A program made the translations under genes and the position numbers. DNA of 64,000 nucleotides, from positions 12,213,262 through 12,277,261 of the forward strand of contig NC_056418.1 in assembly GCF_905147365.1 (NCBI RefSeq). Direction: 5' to 3'. Source of the stretch: Aricia agestis (taxonomy: Eukaryota; Arthropoda; Insecta; Lepidoptera; Lycaenidae). The notes under the pieces were generated by a model, which saw nothing but the letters and a program-made list of their open reading frames with translations, was not told where the DNA came from and did no database searches. Shown here one piece after another: positions 22,364-33,113 of this stretch (positions are counted from its first letter, which is position 1; each line of letters starts with the position of its first letter).

Positions 22364-22623
22364 TTATAGAGGTAGGTTTATCAGAAAAATTTTCGTAATG
22401 GCAAAATTTTACGTATGTATAATAATTTTTTACTTAAAAAGTACTGAACGTTATTTGATTGGAGTTAACATGGTGGTAGTTCAACTCTGGATCAAACACG
22501 TAGGATGATTTATTTATAAAAATAAAGAGTTTCTGTAGGGTTTCATTAAAACCGTTATAATAACGTTTTTGTGAGTTAAGATGAGCGAAGCGAGCCCTCG
22601 GTATATCCCACAACCTTTACATA

Positions 22624-22744
22624 TTTTTTGGTAAAACTATCATGCCTATTAGCTTTAACATTGTAATTTCTTTTTATTATGTAGATGTGTTATCATCAGT
22701 CAGTTAAGGTGTGACGATGCAAGCCCTCACAAAGGCAGGCTTTT
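22624..22744. repeat. Direct repeat R, left copy
   Basis: TTTTTTGGTAAAACTATCAT through AAAGGCAGGCTTTT is repeated in the same orientation at 23433-23556. A third, diverged copy lies at about 61674-61782. Confidence 0.85.
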
Positions 22745-22749
22745 CTATA

Positions 22750-23008
22750 CAGGATGTAACAAAAATAAGTGATAATACTTTAGGGTGTGTACGTGTTCCT
22801 TGTAGATATTTTACTGTGAAAGTAGCAGCTCTGAAAGACGAAATTTTTTTTTCACTTTTGTATGGGCAAGGGCCCGAGCGTCACGAGTTTCCCCATACAA
22901 AAGTGAAAAAAATTTTTGGTCTTTCGGCGCCGCTACTTTCACATTGAACTCTCTACAAGGAACACGTACACACCCTAAAGTATTATCACTTATTTTTGTT
23001 ACACCCTG
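22750..23008. repeat. Palindromic MITE, CAGGGTGTAAC ends
   Basis: CAGGATGTAACAAAAATAAG and CTTATTTTTGTTACACCCTG bound 259 bp that pair along most of their length, with CAAAAGTGAAAAAAA-type arms at the centre. A half copy is at 40974-41130. The CAGGGTGTAAC ends recall mariner-like MITEs; the TA target is not clear on the right. Small ORFs in both strands are products of the palindrome. Confidence 0.8.
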
Positions 23009-23432
23009 TTTATTAATACGTGAGCTAAAAACTTTGTATTCCTTTTGACGAAAAATGGGGAAATGTAGGAGAATGAAATTTTGCACAGTTATAGTTTATA
23101 TTATGAAGGAGTGCATCGATCTAATATTATTTTGATATTATGTTTTTATCATACATTTTTTTAAGAAATAAAACCTTACACAAAAAACAACACACACACT
23201 AGGAAAAATTACAGATTTTTGAGTGACAAGCCTATACATACGAATTATACTCTTTTATTTATGGTTGAAGTCTGTTGACAACAAGGTGACAAATTGAAAA
23301 TGGGTTATAGTTTTTTTTATTGAATTTTAGATACTATTCCCAGAGACAAGAGTTGAAAGTTTACAAAATATAGGTAGTAGTGCTAATGTCGTTGAAACTA
23401 AGGCCGAATTTCGACCATTGGGAGATCTCTAG
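23009..23432 (+). mobile_element. Helitron-like element without the SINE (copy 2)
   Basis: It matches 1455-2335 minus the SINE, with GAATTATACTCTTTTATTTA intact at the empty site. It ends in the hairpin GGCCGAA/TTTCGACC and CTAG. The 5' end abuts the palindromic MITE and has lost its TC. Confidence 0.8.
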
Positions 23433-23556
23433 TTTTTTGGTAAAACTATCATGCCTATTAGCTTTAACATAGTAATTTCTTTTTATAATTATGTAGATGT
23501 GTTATCATCAGTCAGTTAAGGTGTGACGATGCAAGCCCTCACAAAGGCAGGCTTTT
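23433..23556. repeat. Direct repeat R, right copy
   Basis: It begins immediately after the Helitron's CTAG and matches 22624-22744, ending AAAGGCAGGCTTTT. Confidence 0.85.
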
Positions 23557-24222
23557 AGCCGAACTTTATAATTTTAAATCCCAAATTTCTGAAAGTACTC
23601 TGTTTTGTTAGAGTTATTTAATGAATAATTAACCATTTCATAACAAATAGAAATTTATGAATAAAATTTCTTATCCAAAGTAGGTGTTTAAGTTTAAAAC
23701 TTTTCGACGAGATCCAAAACTTCCCAAAGAAAATCCCATCAAGGACGAGGTCACATACATTTGCTGCGGTGCGTCGTGGAGAGTGAAAAACGCATTGTAT
23801 GGCACATAGTTGCTACTAGGCTATCTTTCAGTGACGCGTGACAATATAAAGGTCAGTTTTCATTACACAGTAACGACGATACGACGCAATGCATTTTGCG
23901 TCGTACACGTAACGACAGGCGATTGCTATCAATAAAATGTTCCTATTTGAAAGTCGCCATATTGGCGCTGATTGCTATGTAAAAGCAGTAGTGAGTGTAC
24001 TTGGAACTACTATTTTGCAAATGGCGGTTGTAATTTTCTATGTAATTAGTTCACAGTACGCTCACCGCGGCGCTTCATATCGGCACAAAAAATAGCTGTC
24101 ATTTTGTACGTTATAGCCTGTCCAGTGTATTATAGAGGTCAGTGATTTTCATGAGCCATTCAAACTAGAACAGGTAACCTAACACCACGGGCGGTAAATC
24201 GGTCAAAGCTTCTCTACAGAAG
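23557..24222. other. No gene seen
   Basis: There is one ACGACGCAATGCATTTTGCG near-palindrome around 23882; otherwise nothing is recognised. Confidence 0.4.
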
Positions 24223-24280
24223 TTTGTTTACTACACAAGAAGAGAACTACTATTAGTTCTCTTCTTGTGTAGTTAACAAA
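24223..24280. repeat. Hairpin, 27-bp arms with one mismatch
   Basis: CTACACAAGAAGAGAACTA and its complement pair around the loop CTAT; the outer TTTGTTT/AACAAA also pair. Confidence 0.9.
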
Positions 24281-24336
24281 GTTTTAAATGGTTTATTAAA
24301 AAATGCATCGCACGTTCACATTGCAACGTGATGAGA

Positions 24337-24420
24337 AGATGCAACTCTTCTGATATTGTCAGTGTCCAATGGGCGACGGTAGTTGCTTTCTATCAGGTGA
24401 GCCGTTTGCTTCGTTTGTAA
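24337..24420 (+). mobile_element. LINE/family-2 tail fragment
   Basis: GCAACTCTTCTGATATTGTC and GGGCGACGGTAGTTGCTTTC are diverged copies of the shared tail, with one inserted base in CCAATGGGCG. No A-run remains. Confidence 0.65.
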
Positions 24421-24552
24421 TTGTGTATGTAATTTTGTTAAAAAATGTGAACTAACCCAAAAGCATAATGCGTCATTAACTCACCCCCTCACCTCGAATC
24501 CGTCGTTTGTCCAAAAATTGCGACGTAACGCACCAACGTGGTCGAACAGCTG

Positions 24553-25015
24553 CAGGTCAACCCACACGTACCACAACCACACCACGTCGCAACGACAAAA
24601 TGCCGTCAAGCAGTGGTTACATGTGAATGGTGTCGCTGCAGCTTTTTGTAGTCGCGTTGTGGTAACGACAAAATGTCGACGTGGTTGCGTTGTCGCCAGT
24701 GCTTGCGATGTGGTTACGTACAAAAGGCAATGAAACGGAGGGGTGAAGAGCGAGGGTAGTGTGCGCACACTGTCATTGCATCGATGCAACGTTGTGGTTG
24801 CGATGTAGTCGGCCACTAGTTCGCTTGTGGTTGCGATGTGGTCGGTATAACACAAGTGGTAGACAATGACTGTAAAATGTGGTTCGTGTGAATAGTTCAG
24901 TTCATTTACAATACGAAATATACGCCCGACCACGTGGTGTGGTTGTGGTGTGGTTGTGGTGTGGTTGTGGTGTGGTTGTGGTTGTCGTGTGGTTGTGGTA
25001 CGTGGTGGGTTGGCC
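24553..25015. repeat. MITE-like element with (GTGGTT)-rich ends
   Basis: CAACCCACACGTACCACAAC near the left is matched by GTTGTGGTACGTGGTGGGTT at the right. GTCGCAAC/GTTGCGAC motifs recur inside. The 226-codon minus-strand frame across it is Thr/Pro/His repeat and is not a gene. Confidence 0.6.
24937..25005. repeat. 12-bp minisatellite, GTGGTTGTGGTG
   Basis: About five tandem units of GTGGTTGTGGTG with small variants lie inside the right arm of the MITE-like element. Confidence 0.9.
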
Positions 25016-25020
25016 CTTAC

Positions 25021-25941
25021 TGTGACATAATAACGCAACACACCGTCGTACTGTGGTGGTACCGTGGCCTCGCTAACGAGTATCACTTTATCAAGATGAA
25101 ACAAAAACTCCCGCTCATTAGAATAGCTAATTAAAAGTGACACTTTTTTATGCAAAACCAAAAAGTTTTCGGCTTTTTGTGCGCGGCCTCTATGCTCCCA
25201 GAAATTCGTTAAGTCTTTGTCAGACCCAACCGGATGTATTAATATTTTATGAGTTAGTTTTTAAGTCTCAATTCTGATGAAGATTGTGTTGGACAAAGAC
25301 GGTTCGCGCTTTACTTGAACTTTGGAACTTTAGCGTGGTTCCTGCATTTAACTTTTAACAGAACAATCTAGTTATCTTTTGCATAAAATAATGTCCAGGC
25401 TATTTAAACACTTGATTTTATAGCATAAGTTTTATTTTATTAATTACTGGCAGAATTGTAAATTTTATCTTTTAATAGGGTTTGCGCCCCCTTCGTTTCA
25501 CCTACTTTTATATTAAACGCCTCATATTTTTCTGGGTCCTACACCCCTTTAAGCCTTTAGCGCCCACAAGAGCATTATCGCCCACTTTGGGAAAGGCTGA
25601 TTTAGATGGACAAAAATTTGCCTCGCGTTGATACAATACAAAATGCATAGTTTTAAAAGATTGAATAAATGACACGAAAGAAGTTTCAGTCTAGTATTGT
25701 ACTACACCGAAAGAATAGTTAATTCTCTCCCAGGAAAAAGATTCCGACTTGATCGGTTCAGATTGTGAGCTTAGGTTCTTGTTCTTTCCCCGAACGGGAA
25801 ATAGATTTAAATCTATTTCTGTAAGGAACAGGTAAATCCGTATCGAACATTCCACAATTCTAGAATTTCCAATACCTACTTCTACAGCTCTATTTTAACG
25901 TTTGTGACTGGATCCCGTAGTATTCTTACTTCAAATATAAA
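25021..25941. other. No gene seen; possible hAT remnant near 25540-25605
   Basis: TTATCGCCCACTTTGGGAAAGGCTG resembles the right end of the hAT element at 427-752, but a left end was not found. The rest holds nothing recognisable. Confidence 0.4.
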
Positions 25942-26386
25942 TCTATAATATATATGAAAATGGATATTCAATTGTGTTAGTAACGCTAAAACTCGAAAAC
26001 GGCTGAACGGATTGGGCTAATTTTAGTCTTAAAATATTTGTAGAAGTCCAGGGAAGGTTATAAAGTGACACGAAGTTCACCGGGACAGCTAGTCTTATAT
26101 ATAAAAATGGATTTTCAAATGTGTTAGTCGCACTAAAACTCGAAAACGGCTGAACGGATTGGGCTGATTTTAGTCTTAAAATATTCGTAGAAGTCCAGGG
26201 AAGGTTTTAAAGTGACAAGAAGTTCACCGGAACAGCTAGTCTTATATATAAAAATGGATTTTCAAATGTGTTAGTCGCGCTAAAACTCGAAAACTGCTGA
26301 ACGGATTGGGCTAATTTTAGTCTTAAAATATTTGTAGAAGTCCAGGGAAGGTTTTAAAGTGACACGAAGTTCACCGGGACAGCTAG
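25942..26386 (+). mobile_element. Head-to-tail array of three ~147-bp Helitrons
   Basis: Units 25942-26092, 26093-26239 and 26240-26386 each begin TC (TCTTATATATAAAAATGG in the later units) and end CACCGGGACAGCTAG. The next TC follows with no base between. A GTGA/TCAC stem precedes each end. A fourth TC start opens the large inverted repeat at 26387. Confidence 0.88.
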
Positions 26387-26390
26387 TCTT

Positions 26391-27183
26391 ATATATAAAA
26401 ATGGATTTTCAAATGTGTTCGTCGCGCTAAAACTCGAAAATGGCTGAACGGATCAGGCTGATTTTAGACTTGAAATGTTCGTAGAAGTCATGTGAAGGTT
26501 TTAAAGATGAGAAATAAGGAAAAAGTTGCGCGATATATGCCAATAACGACAATTTAATTTTCCCCATACAAAATGTTCTTACCTGTTTGTTACGAAGATT
26601 CGGTATTTTTGGCATGATAACACGTAGATCTAGATAACATAAGGGTTTTGAATCGACAACATATATCCATAATAGCCGAATTATCACGTATTTGTAAAAA
26701 TAAAAACACTATGATGACACTTTCCGAATTCAATTTGACACAAAAACAAATAATATATTTTTATCAAATACCCACATTTTCTAACAAGTCTGCTATAATT
26801 GACATTTCGATAGACTATAGAATAAGGAATACTTCTTCTTTTGAATTTCTCCTGCGTGAATCGCCTACTTAAGAGTGTGATGACGGAGACAATATTATGT
26901 AACATTATAATACCACTAACATAACCCTTAGGGTGGGTTGCACCATGACTGTAACTTAAACTATAACTACAACGCAAAATCTTTGGTTAAAGTCAATAAT
27001 GGACGCCTTATTTAACGATAACCATAACCGCTAAAACTTATATTGAAAAGTTTTCGTGAAAATAATAATTATTGTAACCACGGAATAATAATCGTAACCA
27101 TGGCGCACAGTTTTGTTATAGCAAATATTTTTCCTGTAGATTTTTACGGATAAGTCATTCATTTTTAATTTATACTCTCAACT
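26391..27183. repeat. Left arm of a large inverted repeat (793 bp)
   Basis: It is complementary to 27751-28546 with scattered mismatches. The first ~125 bases are the Helitron 5' part; after GGTTTTAAAG it runs into different sequence and includes the left half of a MITE (from 26931). The matching ORFs on opposite strands in the two arms follow from the inversion. Confidence 0.93.
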
Positions 27184-27446
27184 CCATTAACTATAGCCTT
27201 AACAAAAAAATAAACGCAAGTTCGAACATCTGTCAAATTCTGTGGTCAAAGTTAAGGTAAAAGTTAAGTTAAATTCAATGTACAGCACGTTGTACAGCAC
27301 GTAGTTTGCATGTAATTCGCATCATTCACTTAAATACACGATAATTCGTGCATTACAGCACGTATTGCATGTAATGCAGAATTACCGTTTAGCAAGCTCT
27401 TTAGCCATAACAGTAACTATAACTACGCCTCTGGTGCAACCCACTC
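26931..27446. mobile_element. PIF/Harbinger-like MITE, TTA target duplication
   Basis: GGGTGGGTTGCACCATGAC and CTGGTGCAACCCACTC are inverted ends, flanked by TTA at 26928-26930 and 27447-27449. It is the same family as 6307-7295. Its left half is inside the inverted-repeat arm, its right half in the spacer. Confidence 0.85.
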
Positions 27447-27750
27447 TTAAATTTTTTTCCACTTCATTAATTCATGTTTTTTTTAACTGCCGATATTGGC
27501 TATTACAAAGTGAAGTCATTTGAAAAAAAAATGTTAAATACCCACGAAAAAAATATTACCTCCTTCTACTCCTATCTATTTACAATGGCGAACGGAAAAT
27601 GAAATAAAAACGGTCGTCGAAGCCGATCCCAATATTCTGATGTGCGACGAGCTACCTCACGCGTTAACCACACTGATAGCCAGCGATAGGCTGATATATA
27701 ATAGCTACCAACGCGCTCACCACTGAGCCACAGAGATCGTCAAAGTTGAG
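27184..27750. other. Spacer of the large inverted repeat
   Basis: It holds the right half of the MITE (to 27446), then AT-rich DNA, and at 27715-27745 on the minus strand a tRNA-like A box (TGGCTCAGTGGTGAGCGCG) resembling a SINE head without a clear B box. Confidence 0.6.
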
Positions 27751-28546
27751 AGTTGAGAGTATAAATTAAAAATGAATGACTTATCCGTAAAAATCTACAG
27801 GAAAAATATTTGCTATAACAAAACTGTGCGCCATGGTTACGATTATTATTCCGTGGTTACAATAATTATTATTTTCACGAAAACTTTTCAATATAAGTTT
27901 TAGCGGTTATGGTTTTCGTTAAATAAGGCGTCCATTATTGACTTTAACCAAAGATTTTGCGTTGTAGTTATAGTTTAAGTTACAGTTATGGTGCAACCCA
28001 CCCTAAGGGTTATGTTAGTGGTATTATAATGTTACATAATATTGTCTCCGTCATCACACTCTTAGGTAGGCGATTCACGCAGGAGAAATTCAAAAGAAGA
28101 AGTATTCCTTGTTCTATAGTCTTTCGAAATGTCAATTATAGCAGACTTGTTAGAAAATGTGGGTAATTGATAAAAATATATTATTTGTTTTTGTGTCAAA
28201 TTGAATTCGGAAAGTGTCATCATAGTGTTTTTCTTTTTACAAATACGTGGTAATTCGGCTATTATGGATATATGTTGTCGATTCAAAACCCTTATTTTAT
28301 CTAGATCTACGTGTTATCATGCCAAAAAATACCGAATCTTCGTAACAAACATGTAAGAACATTTTGTATGGGGAAAATTAAATTGTCGTTATTGGCATAT
28401 ATCGCGCAACTTTTTCATTATTTCTCATCTTTAAAACCTTCCCTGGACTTCTACGACCATTTCAAGTCTAAAATCAGCCTAATCCGTTCTGTTGTTTTCG
28501 AGTTTTGGCGCGACTAACACATTTGAAAATTCATTTTTATATATAT
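27751..28546. repeat. Right arm of a large inverted repeat (796 bp)
   Basis: It is the complement of 26391-27183. Its outer end reads, on the minus strand, TCTATATATATAAAAATG, i.e. a Helitron 5' end facing outward. It carries a second copy of only the left half of the MITE, ending at the TTA-flanked terminus near 28000. Confidence 0.93.
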
Positions 28547-28913
28547 AGATTAAAATTATCTAAAATCTAAAACCCAGACAGTGAATCTACGCAAATCGAC
28601 CATCTCTAAAATTGTTGGAGCGTTCGGTATCGTATTTATGAACTGACGGAGCTATCTCTGAGGTAATGGGTAAAGTTAGCTGAGTTTTCACTGTGGGGTT
28701 GCCCACAAGAATCCCGTAAACTTTCGCTGTAAATTAACTCAAAAATGGACTTGTCACTTGCCAACAACTGGGAACTCTTAATAAATAGCCACCTTTTAAT
28801 TAAAATTTCAGCGCCGTGTCTGGCGAATTTAATGAGGACTTACGGACCTCGGGCTGGATTGTTTCCACCTAATCATCATCATTCGGCGAATCAGTGGTTT
28901 CTAAATATTTTTA
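28547..28913. other. No gene seen
   Basis: One 60-codon frame (28745-28927) has no recognisable content and runs into the next Helitron. Confidence 0.4.
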
Positions 28914-29081
28914 TAGTAATATTATAAATTCGAAAATGTATCTGTCTGTCCTCTTGACGATTAAACCGCTGAAACAATTTTGCTGAAATTTGGTACGAAG
29001 ATATTTTGGGTCCCGGGACATAGGATACTTTTTATCTCTTAAAAATGTACGGTTCTAGCATAACGAATTTTGGACACATCT
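28914..29081 (+). mobile_element. Short Helitron, family H1
   Basis: TAGTAATATTATAAATTCG, TTTTGCTGAAATTTGG and ATACTTTTTATCTC blocks, ending CACATCTAG and T-less flank. The hairpin region is shortened (ACGAATTTTGGACAC). Confidence 0.75.
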
Positions 29082-29106
29082 AGTGGCTAATATAAATATG
29101 AAAACC

Positions 29107-29350
29107 GGGCCCCGTGTCACATATCTTGCGAGAGCAATGCGATAGCAATTATTGCGCGATAATTGCCCCAAAATCGCAATTTCGTATCACGTATCAGCCA
29201 AAACAATACGATTGCCATCGATCACTATACATGACACCATTCTTTGTGTCATTCATGACACCCAGCAATCGCTTGCGAGATTATTGCTAGTGGATTGTTG
29301 ATCGCTATTTTTACGTGATAAGGTAGCGGAACTCTCTGTGACCGGACCCC
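29107..29350. repeat. Probable MITE with GGGYCCGGTCACA-like ends
   Basis: GGGCCCCGTGTCACA at the left and TGTGACCGGACCCC at the right are imperfect inverted ends. AGCAATCG/CGATTGC and ATGACAC blocks are repeated inside. Confidence 0.5.
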
Positions 29351-29508
29351 GCAAAACTGTAAAAATTCATCCTCTTTATTTTATTATGAACTAAATATCG
29401 TCCGTAACTTAGTAAGCGTTGAAATTAGTATAAAACATAAGTAAATGTTTTCAAGTACACAAACAATCCTGCGTACTTTCACAAGGCTCATAGTATCCTC
29501 ATACTAAA

Positions 29509-29743
29509 TCTATATAAAACTCAAAGGTGACTGACTGACTGATTGACATAGTGATCTATCAACGCACAGCCCAAACCACTGGACGGATCGGGCTGAAATT
29601 TGCCATGCAGGTACAAGTTATGACGTAGGCATCCGCTAAGAGAGGATTTTGATAAATTCCAACCCCAAGGGGTTCAAATAGGGGATGAAAGTTTGTATAT
29701 AATAATACTTCTTAACGCGAGCGAAGCCGCGGGCAAAAGCTCG
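29509..29743 (+). mobile_element. Short Helitron, family H2
   Basis: It starts TCTATATAAAACTCAAAGG and ends in the stem GCGAGCGAAGCCGCG followed by GGCAAAAGCTCG, where CTCG replaces CTAG. GTCAGT-type and CCCCAAGGGGTTCAAATAGG blocks fill the body. A reverse copy is at 43047-43279. Confidence 0.8.
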
Positions 29744-30034
29744 TATCACATAAAACACATGAGTAGTTTCTTTCACATTGTAATGAATGCGATATTATGT
29801 AATTTTTATGGCCATAGGACCTGAGAAGTATTGGTCTAATTAGTATGAGCGAAATTAAAATTTCCTTTAATATCATCATGACATTAAAGGATCAGACACG
29901 CTGGTGTCAGGACACATAGTATAAATAGTAGGGATATTTTATTTTACCATTTTTTATTTTATTTTATTTATATTATCAGACGATCCATGCTAGTTTCCAA
30001 AGCTACTGAAGAAATATTCCGTATTATTCGAATA

Positions 30035-30165
30035 AAAGCAATCTCGGATTTCGCATAATATCTGAAGTCGGTATTAGTTAGGGAACGACGTGTTTGCTCA
30101 CGCGCCAGACTCGTGACGTGCGACGTGCGCTGAATCTACACTGATGTTTGTGTTCTAGAATATCT
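30035..30165. repeat. Local duplicate, left copy
   Basis: AAAGCAATCTCGGATTTC, TCACGCGCCAGACTCGTG and ATCTACACTGATGTT match 30845-30980 in the same orientation with moderate divergence. A retroelement and a MITE lie between the copies. Confidence 0.65.
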
Positions 30166-30189
30166 CCATCTTTAGCTTTAATAATTAAT

Positions 30190-30470
30190 ACGTGGGAGAG
30201 CCATGCTTCGGCACGAATGGGCCTGCTCGACCGATGAAATACCACGTTCTCACAGAAAACCGGAGGCCCAATCCCCTACCCTATTCCCTTCCCTATCCTC
30301 CCCTATTCCCTTCCATTCCCATCCCCACCCTCTCCTATTACCCTATTCCCTCTTAAAAGGCCGGCAACGCACTTGCAGCTCTTCTGATGCTGCGAATGTC
30401 CATGGGCGACAGAAGTTGCTGTCCATGACGTGACCCGTTTGCTCGTTTGTCCCCTTGTTTCATAAAAAAA
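30190..30470 (+). mobile_element. Family-2 retroelement with internal deletion
   Basis: The head CGTGGGAGAGCCATGCTTCG and the tail with CATAAAAAAA are present, but the roughly 60 bases from CGTGAAACAGCG to GAGTTTACCGG are gone, so AAAACCGG runs directly into AGGCCCAATCC. Confidence 0.85.
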
Positions 30471-30651
30471 ATAAAAATATAGAGAGATATTATTTATATA
30501 AAATTGGTATTCTTTGTTTGTAGAGCGCTCTTTCTAATATAGATTCACGAGTCTCTAAAGTTTCTTATGAATGCGATATTATATTTTTTATAATAAATAT
30601 TATTGATAGAATCAGGCAATCTCCTTTCCTTGGCTATACAGCTGAATAAAA

Positions 30652-30836
30652 AGTGTGTCTAAGCATACTATGCCGAATTTCCGCGGCGGAAGTTCGGCTT
30701 GATTCCGCCTGCAATGTATTTTAAATTACCGATGACACACCATGCCGAAATTCCATCGCGTATGCGTTTGAAATTTCTGACGTGATCATGCGGAATTTCC
30801 GCCGCGGAACTTCGGCATAGTGTGTTTAGACACTTA
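30652..30836. repeat. MITE with TATGCCGAA ends
   Basis: GTGTCTAAGCATACTATGCC and GGCATAGTGTGTTTAGACAC are inverted ends. CCGCGGCGGAAGTTCGGC and its complement follow. A relative, with the core in the other direction, is at 56738-56930. Confidence 0.8.
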
Positions 30837-30844
30837 ATCCAATA

Positions 30845-30985
30845 AAAGCAATCTCGGATTTCATCCACATAATAGCTCAAGTTGGTATTTGTGAGGGATT
30901 AGGGAATGACTTCTTGTCACGCGCCAAATCCGTGCCGTGCGACCTGCGACGTGATCTACACTGATGTTGGTATTTAGAATATCTC
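30845..30985. repeat. Local duplicate, right copy
   Basis: It matches 30035-30165 (AAAGCAATCTCGGATTTC, TCACGCGCCAAATCCGTG, ATCTACACTGATGTT). Confidence 0.65.
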
Positions 30986-31089
30986 TTTATGTGTAGTAGA
31001 GGTAGAGATATAAGCAGATAGAGATTCTCTCTATTTTCATAAAATTTATTTCAAATGTGGGTATGTTTTCAATATTATCAAATACTAAT

Positions 31090-31441
31090 AATAGTAATAA
31101 TAGCTCCCACACCGGTTTCGGTGACGGTGGTCGGTTTCATTGAAACCAGGCCAGGTACGCAGGAGTAAGTTTATAGTGCCCAAGTGTGTGCGCAGTACAC
31201 AAGAGCACTCTCTATTCCTATACTCTCATAACCCAGTGGGACGGAAGACCGACACGAACGGCGACGTCGAGAGTTCAGGCGCAGGACCGACTTTTTACAT
31301 GTCCATCCGACGCATGGATCATCTTACTTGTCAGACAACAAATTTGGAAATAACATGTTTCCAACGCGGGAATCGAACCCACGATCTCTGAGTCAAGAGC
31401 CGCGCTCTATACCACTAGACCACGGACGGAGGCATTATATC
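31090..31441 (-). mobile_element. tRNA-headed SINE (family 1, copy b)
   Basis: On the minus strand, the head CTCCGTCCGTGGTCTAGTGG has an A box and GGGTTCGATTCCCGCG a B box; the tail is GTGTGGGAGCTATTATTACT. It is flanked by AATACTAAT at 31081-31089 and 31442-31450. It lacks about 20 bases after ATGTTATTTCCAA compared with the others. Confidence 0.88.
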
Positions 31442-31450
31442 AATACTAAT

Positions 31451-32131
31451 TTATATTCTTAAAACGATAAACTGATTTGAATGAAAGTAGCCTTTGTTCT
31501 TTTCGTAGCTTTTCCACATTTGTGCTGTTTAATCCTTTTTACTTCGATGACTTATGCTCTATACTTACGGCTTTTAACAAAATATGAATATTTTATCGAA
31601 ATCAGTCCTGAAATTTCGAAAATAAAAAACTTAAAACTTTTTCATCTTTTCTACAAGTTTCCACATAATATTAGCAGTAGCGAATCACACAAAAAGAACC
31701 TATCGATAAGTAATATCTCTAAATTGTAAACAGCTCCAGTGTAACAAACATCCACGTCCCGGCACGTGGCTGTGAAATGGAGCGCGGCGGAGATATGACG
31801 GTGGAAATGCACTTTTACAAGATTTATCCCAACAGGATTTGCGATGAACATTCTACAATGTAGATTGTATAATATTGTATACAGTATTGTATACTTATAG
31901 TTACCTGTAGTATACAGTAGTGTATTCTAGTATTAGCTGTATTCTTTACCCCGCATACTATCTTTAGTTTAAATTCCCTCCCGCAGGAGAGGCGAGATAT
32001 CGCTAGCGATAAGGCCGCCCTTGCCCTCATTTATGTTTTTCGTTAAGTTTAGTTTTAGTATGTATTTAATTTAATGAGAGCAACGAAGTCTCTAGATCTA
32101 TCTATCTAGTATTAGCTATCTTAGAATATAG
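31451..32131. other. No gene seen
   Basis: Short frames only; ATTGTATA/TATACAGT repeats around 31860-31920 form weak local palindromes. Confidence 0.4.
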
Positions 32132-32328
32132 CAGTGGTTCTCTAACTTTTTTAGTGGCTGAACCCTTTTAAGAAGTGAAATTTTTTGAATCCGCAAAAAG
32201 AAAACTGTTTTGTCTTTGAATTAATTGCCTCGATGCTGGTGTCGGATGACATGGCCCTTACATTCCCAGACCCAGGGCTCCGTGTAGCACACTTTGAGAA
32301 TGACGTGTAGCTAAAGTTCTAAGCATAG
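32132..32328. mobile_element. Probable hAT MITE relic
   Basis: CAGTGGTTCTCTAACTTTTTTAG at the left and CACACTTTGAGAATGACGTG at the right are typical hAT-like ends, with the right terminal CTG altered. No 8-bp duplication survives. Confidence 0.55.
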
Positions 32329-32845
32329 CATATTTTCTATAGTTGTAAATATTTCTTATAATATAATGCATTTTAAACAAAAACACGTCGAAATGAAGAT
32401 AATATATTTTTTCTCCGTTCTTGTTTGCTCTAGTCCTATCAAAATAAAATTCTTATTGTCAAATAATTGTCCATGTATATTATAAAAAACAATTTGATAG
32501 GAAACAGACTAAATTTAACAAGGAACGAAGCTGCATTGAAACAGTAGAATGTTGCTAACTCACTAGTCTTAATTAGTAGGCTAAAACAAACCAAGTCACA
32601 CCAAACTAGTTAATTATACATATTCCGCATGGCGCCGAACACAAAATGAATACTCAATCGGCTTCCTTGTTACCTTTGGACAACTGTGACGTAACAACTG
32701 TGATTGCCACAATGGAGTTTGCACAACTATGCCGCCGTGATAACTTTGATACAGACCCGGCTTCTGGAAATTGCTGCCACAACATGGCATAATACTAACG
32801 CAATTATTAAATTAAGATTTTGGTCTTATTGCACAATATTCCCTA

Positions 32846-33055
32846 CTAGATGACACCCGCAACTCCGTTGCGCCAAAATTCGTTTATCGAGCGGGAACCG
32901 TAATTTTTTCCGGGATAAAAACTATCCTATTTCCTTTCTCGGGACTCAAAGTATCTCCATGCCACATTTCAGCAAAATCGGTTCAGCGGTTCGAGCGTGA
33001 AGAGGTAACAGACAGACAGACAGACACACTTTCGCATTTATAATATTAGTATGGA
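32846..33055 (-). mobile_element. Short Helitron, family H1
   Basis: On the minus strand it runs from TCCATACTAATATTATAAAT to CTAG with the GCAACGGAGTTGC hairpin intact. (TGTC)n follows the 5' end. Confidence 0.85.
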
Positions 33056-33113
33056 TTGAGCGGTCTTATTAATAGTTATCGTTATCGTATTATAATATTT
33101 TAATGCTAATCAC

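Noticed and set aside
24481..25161. 226-codon minus-strand ORF
   Set aside because: Its Thr/Pro/Gln/His-rich centre comes from the GTGGTTGTGGTG minisatellite and the ORF spans a MITE-like element.
25947..26520. Tandem array read as an ordinary satellite or a CRISPR
   Set aside because: Units have TC starts and hairpin-CTAG ends with no unique spacers, so they are Helitrons.
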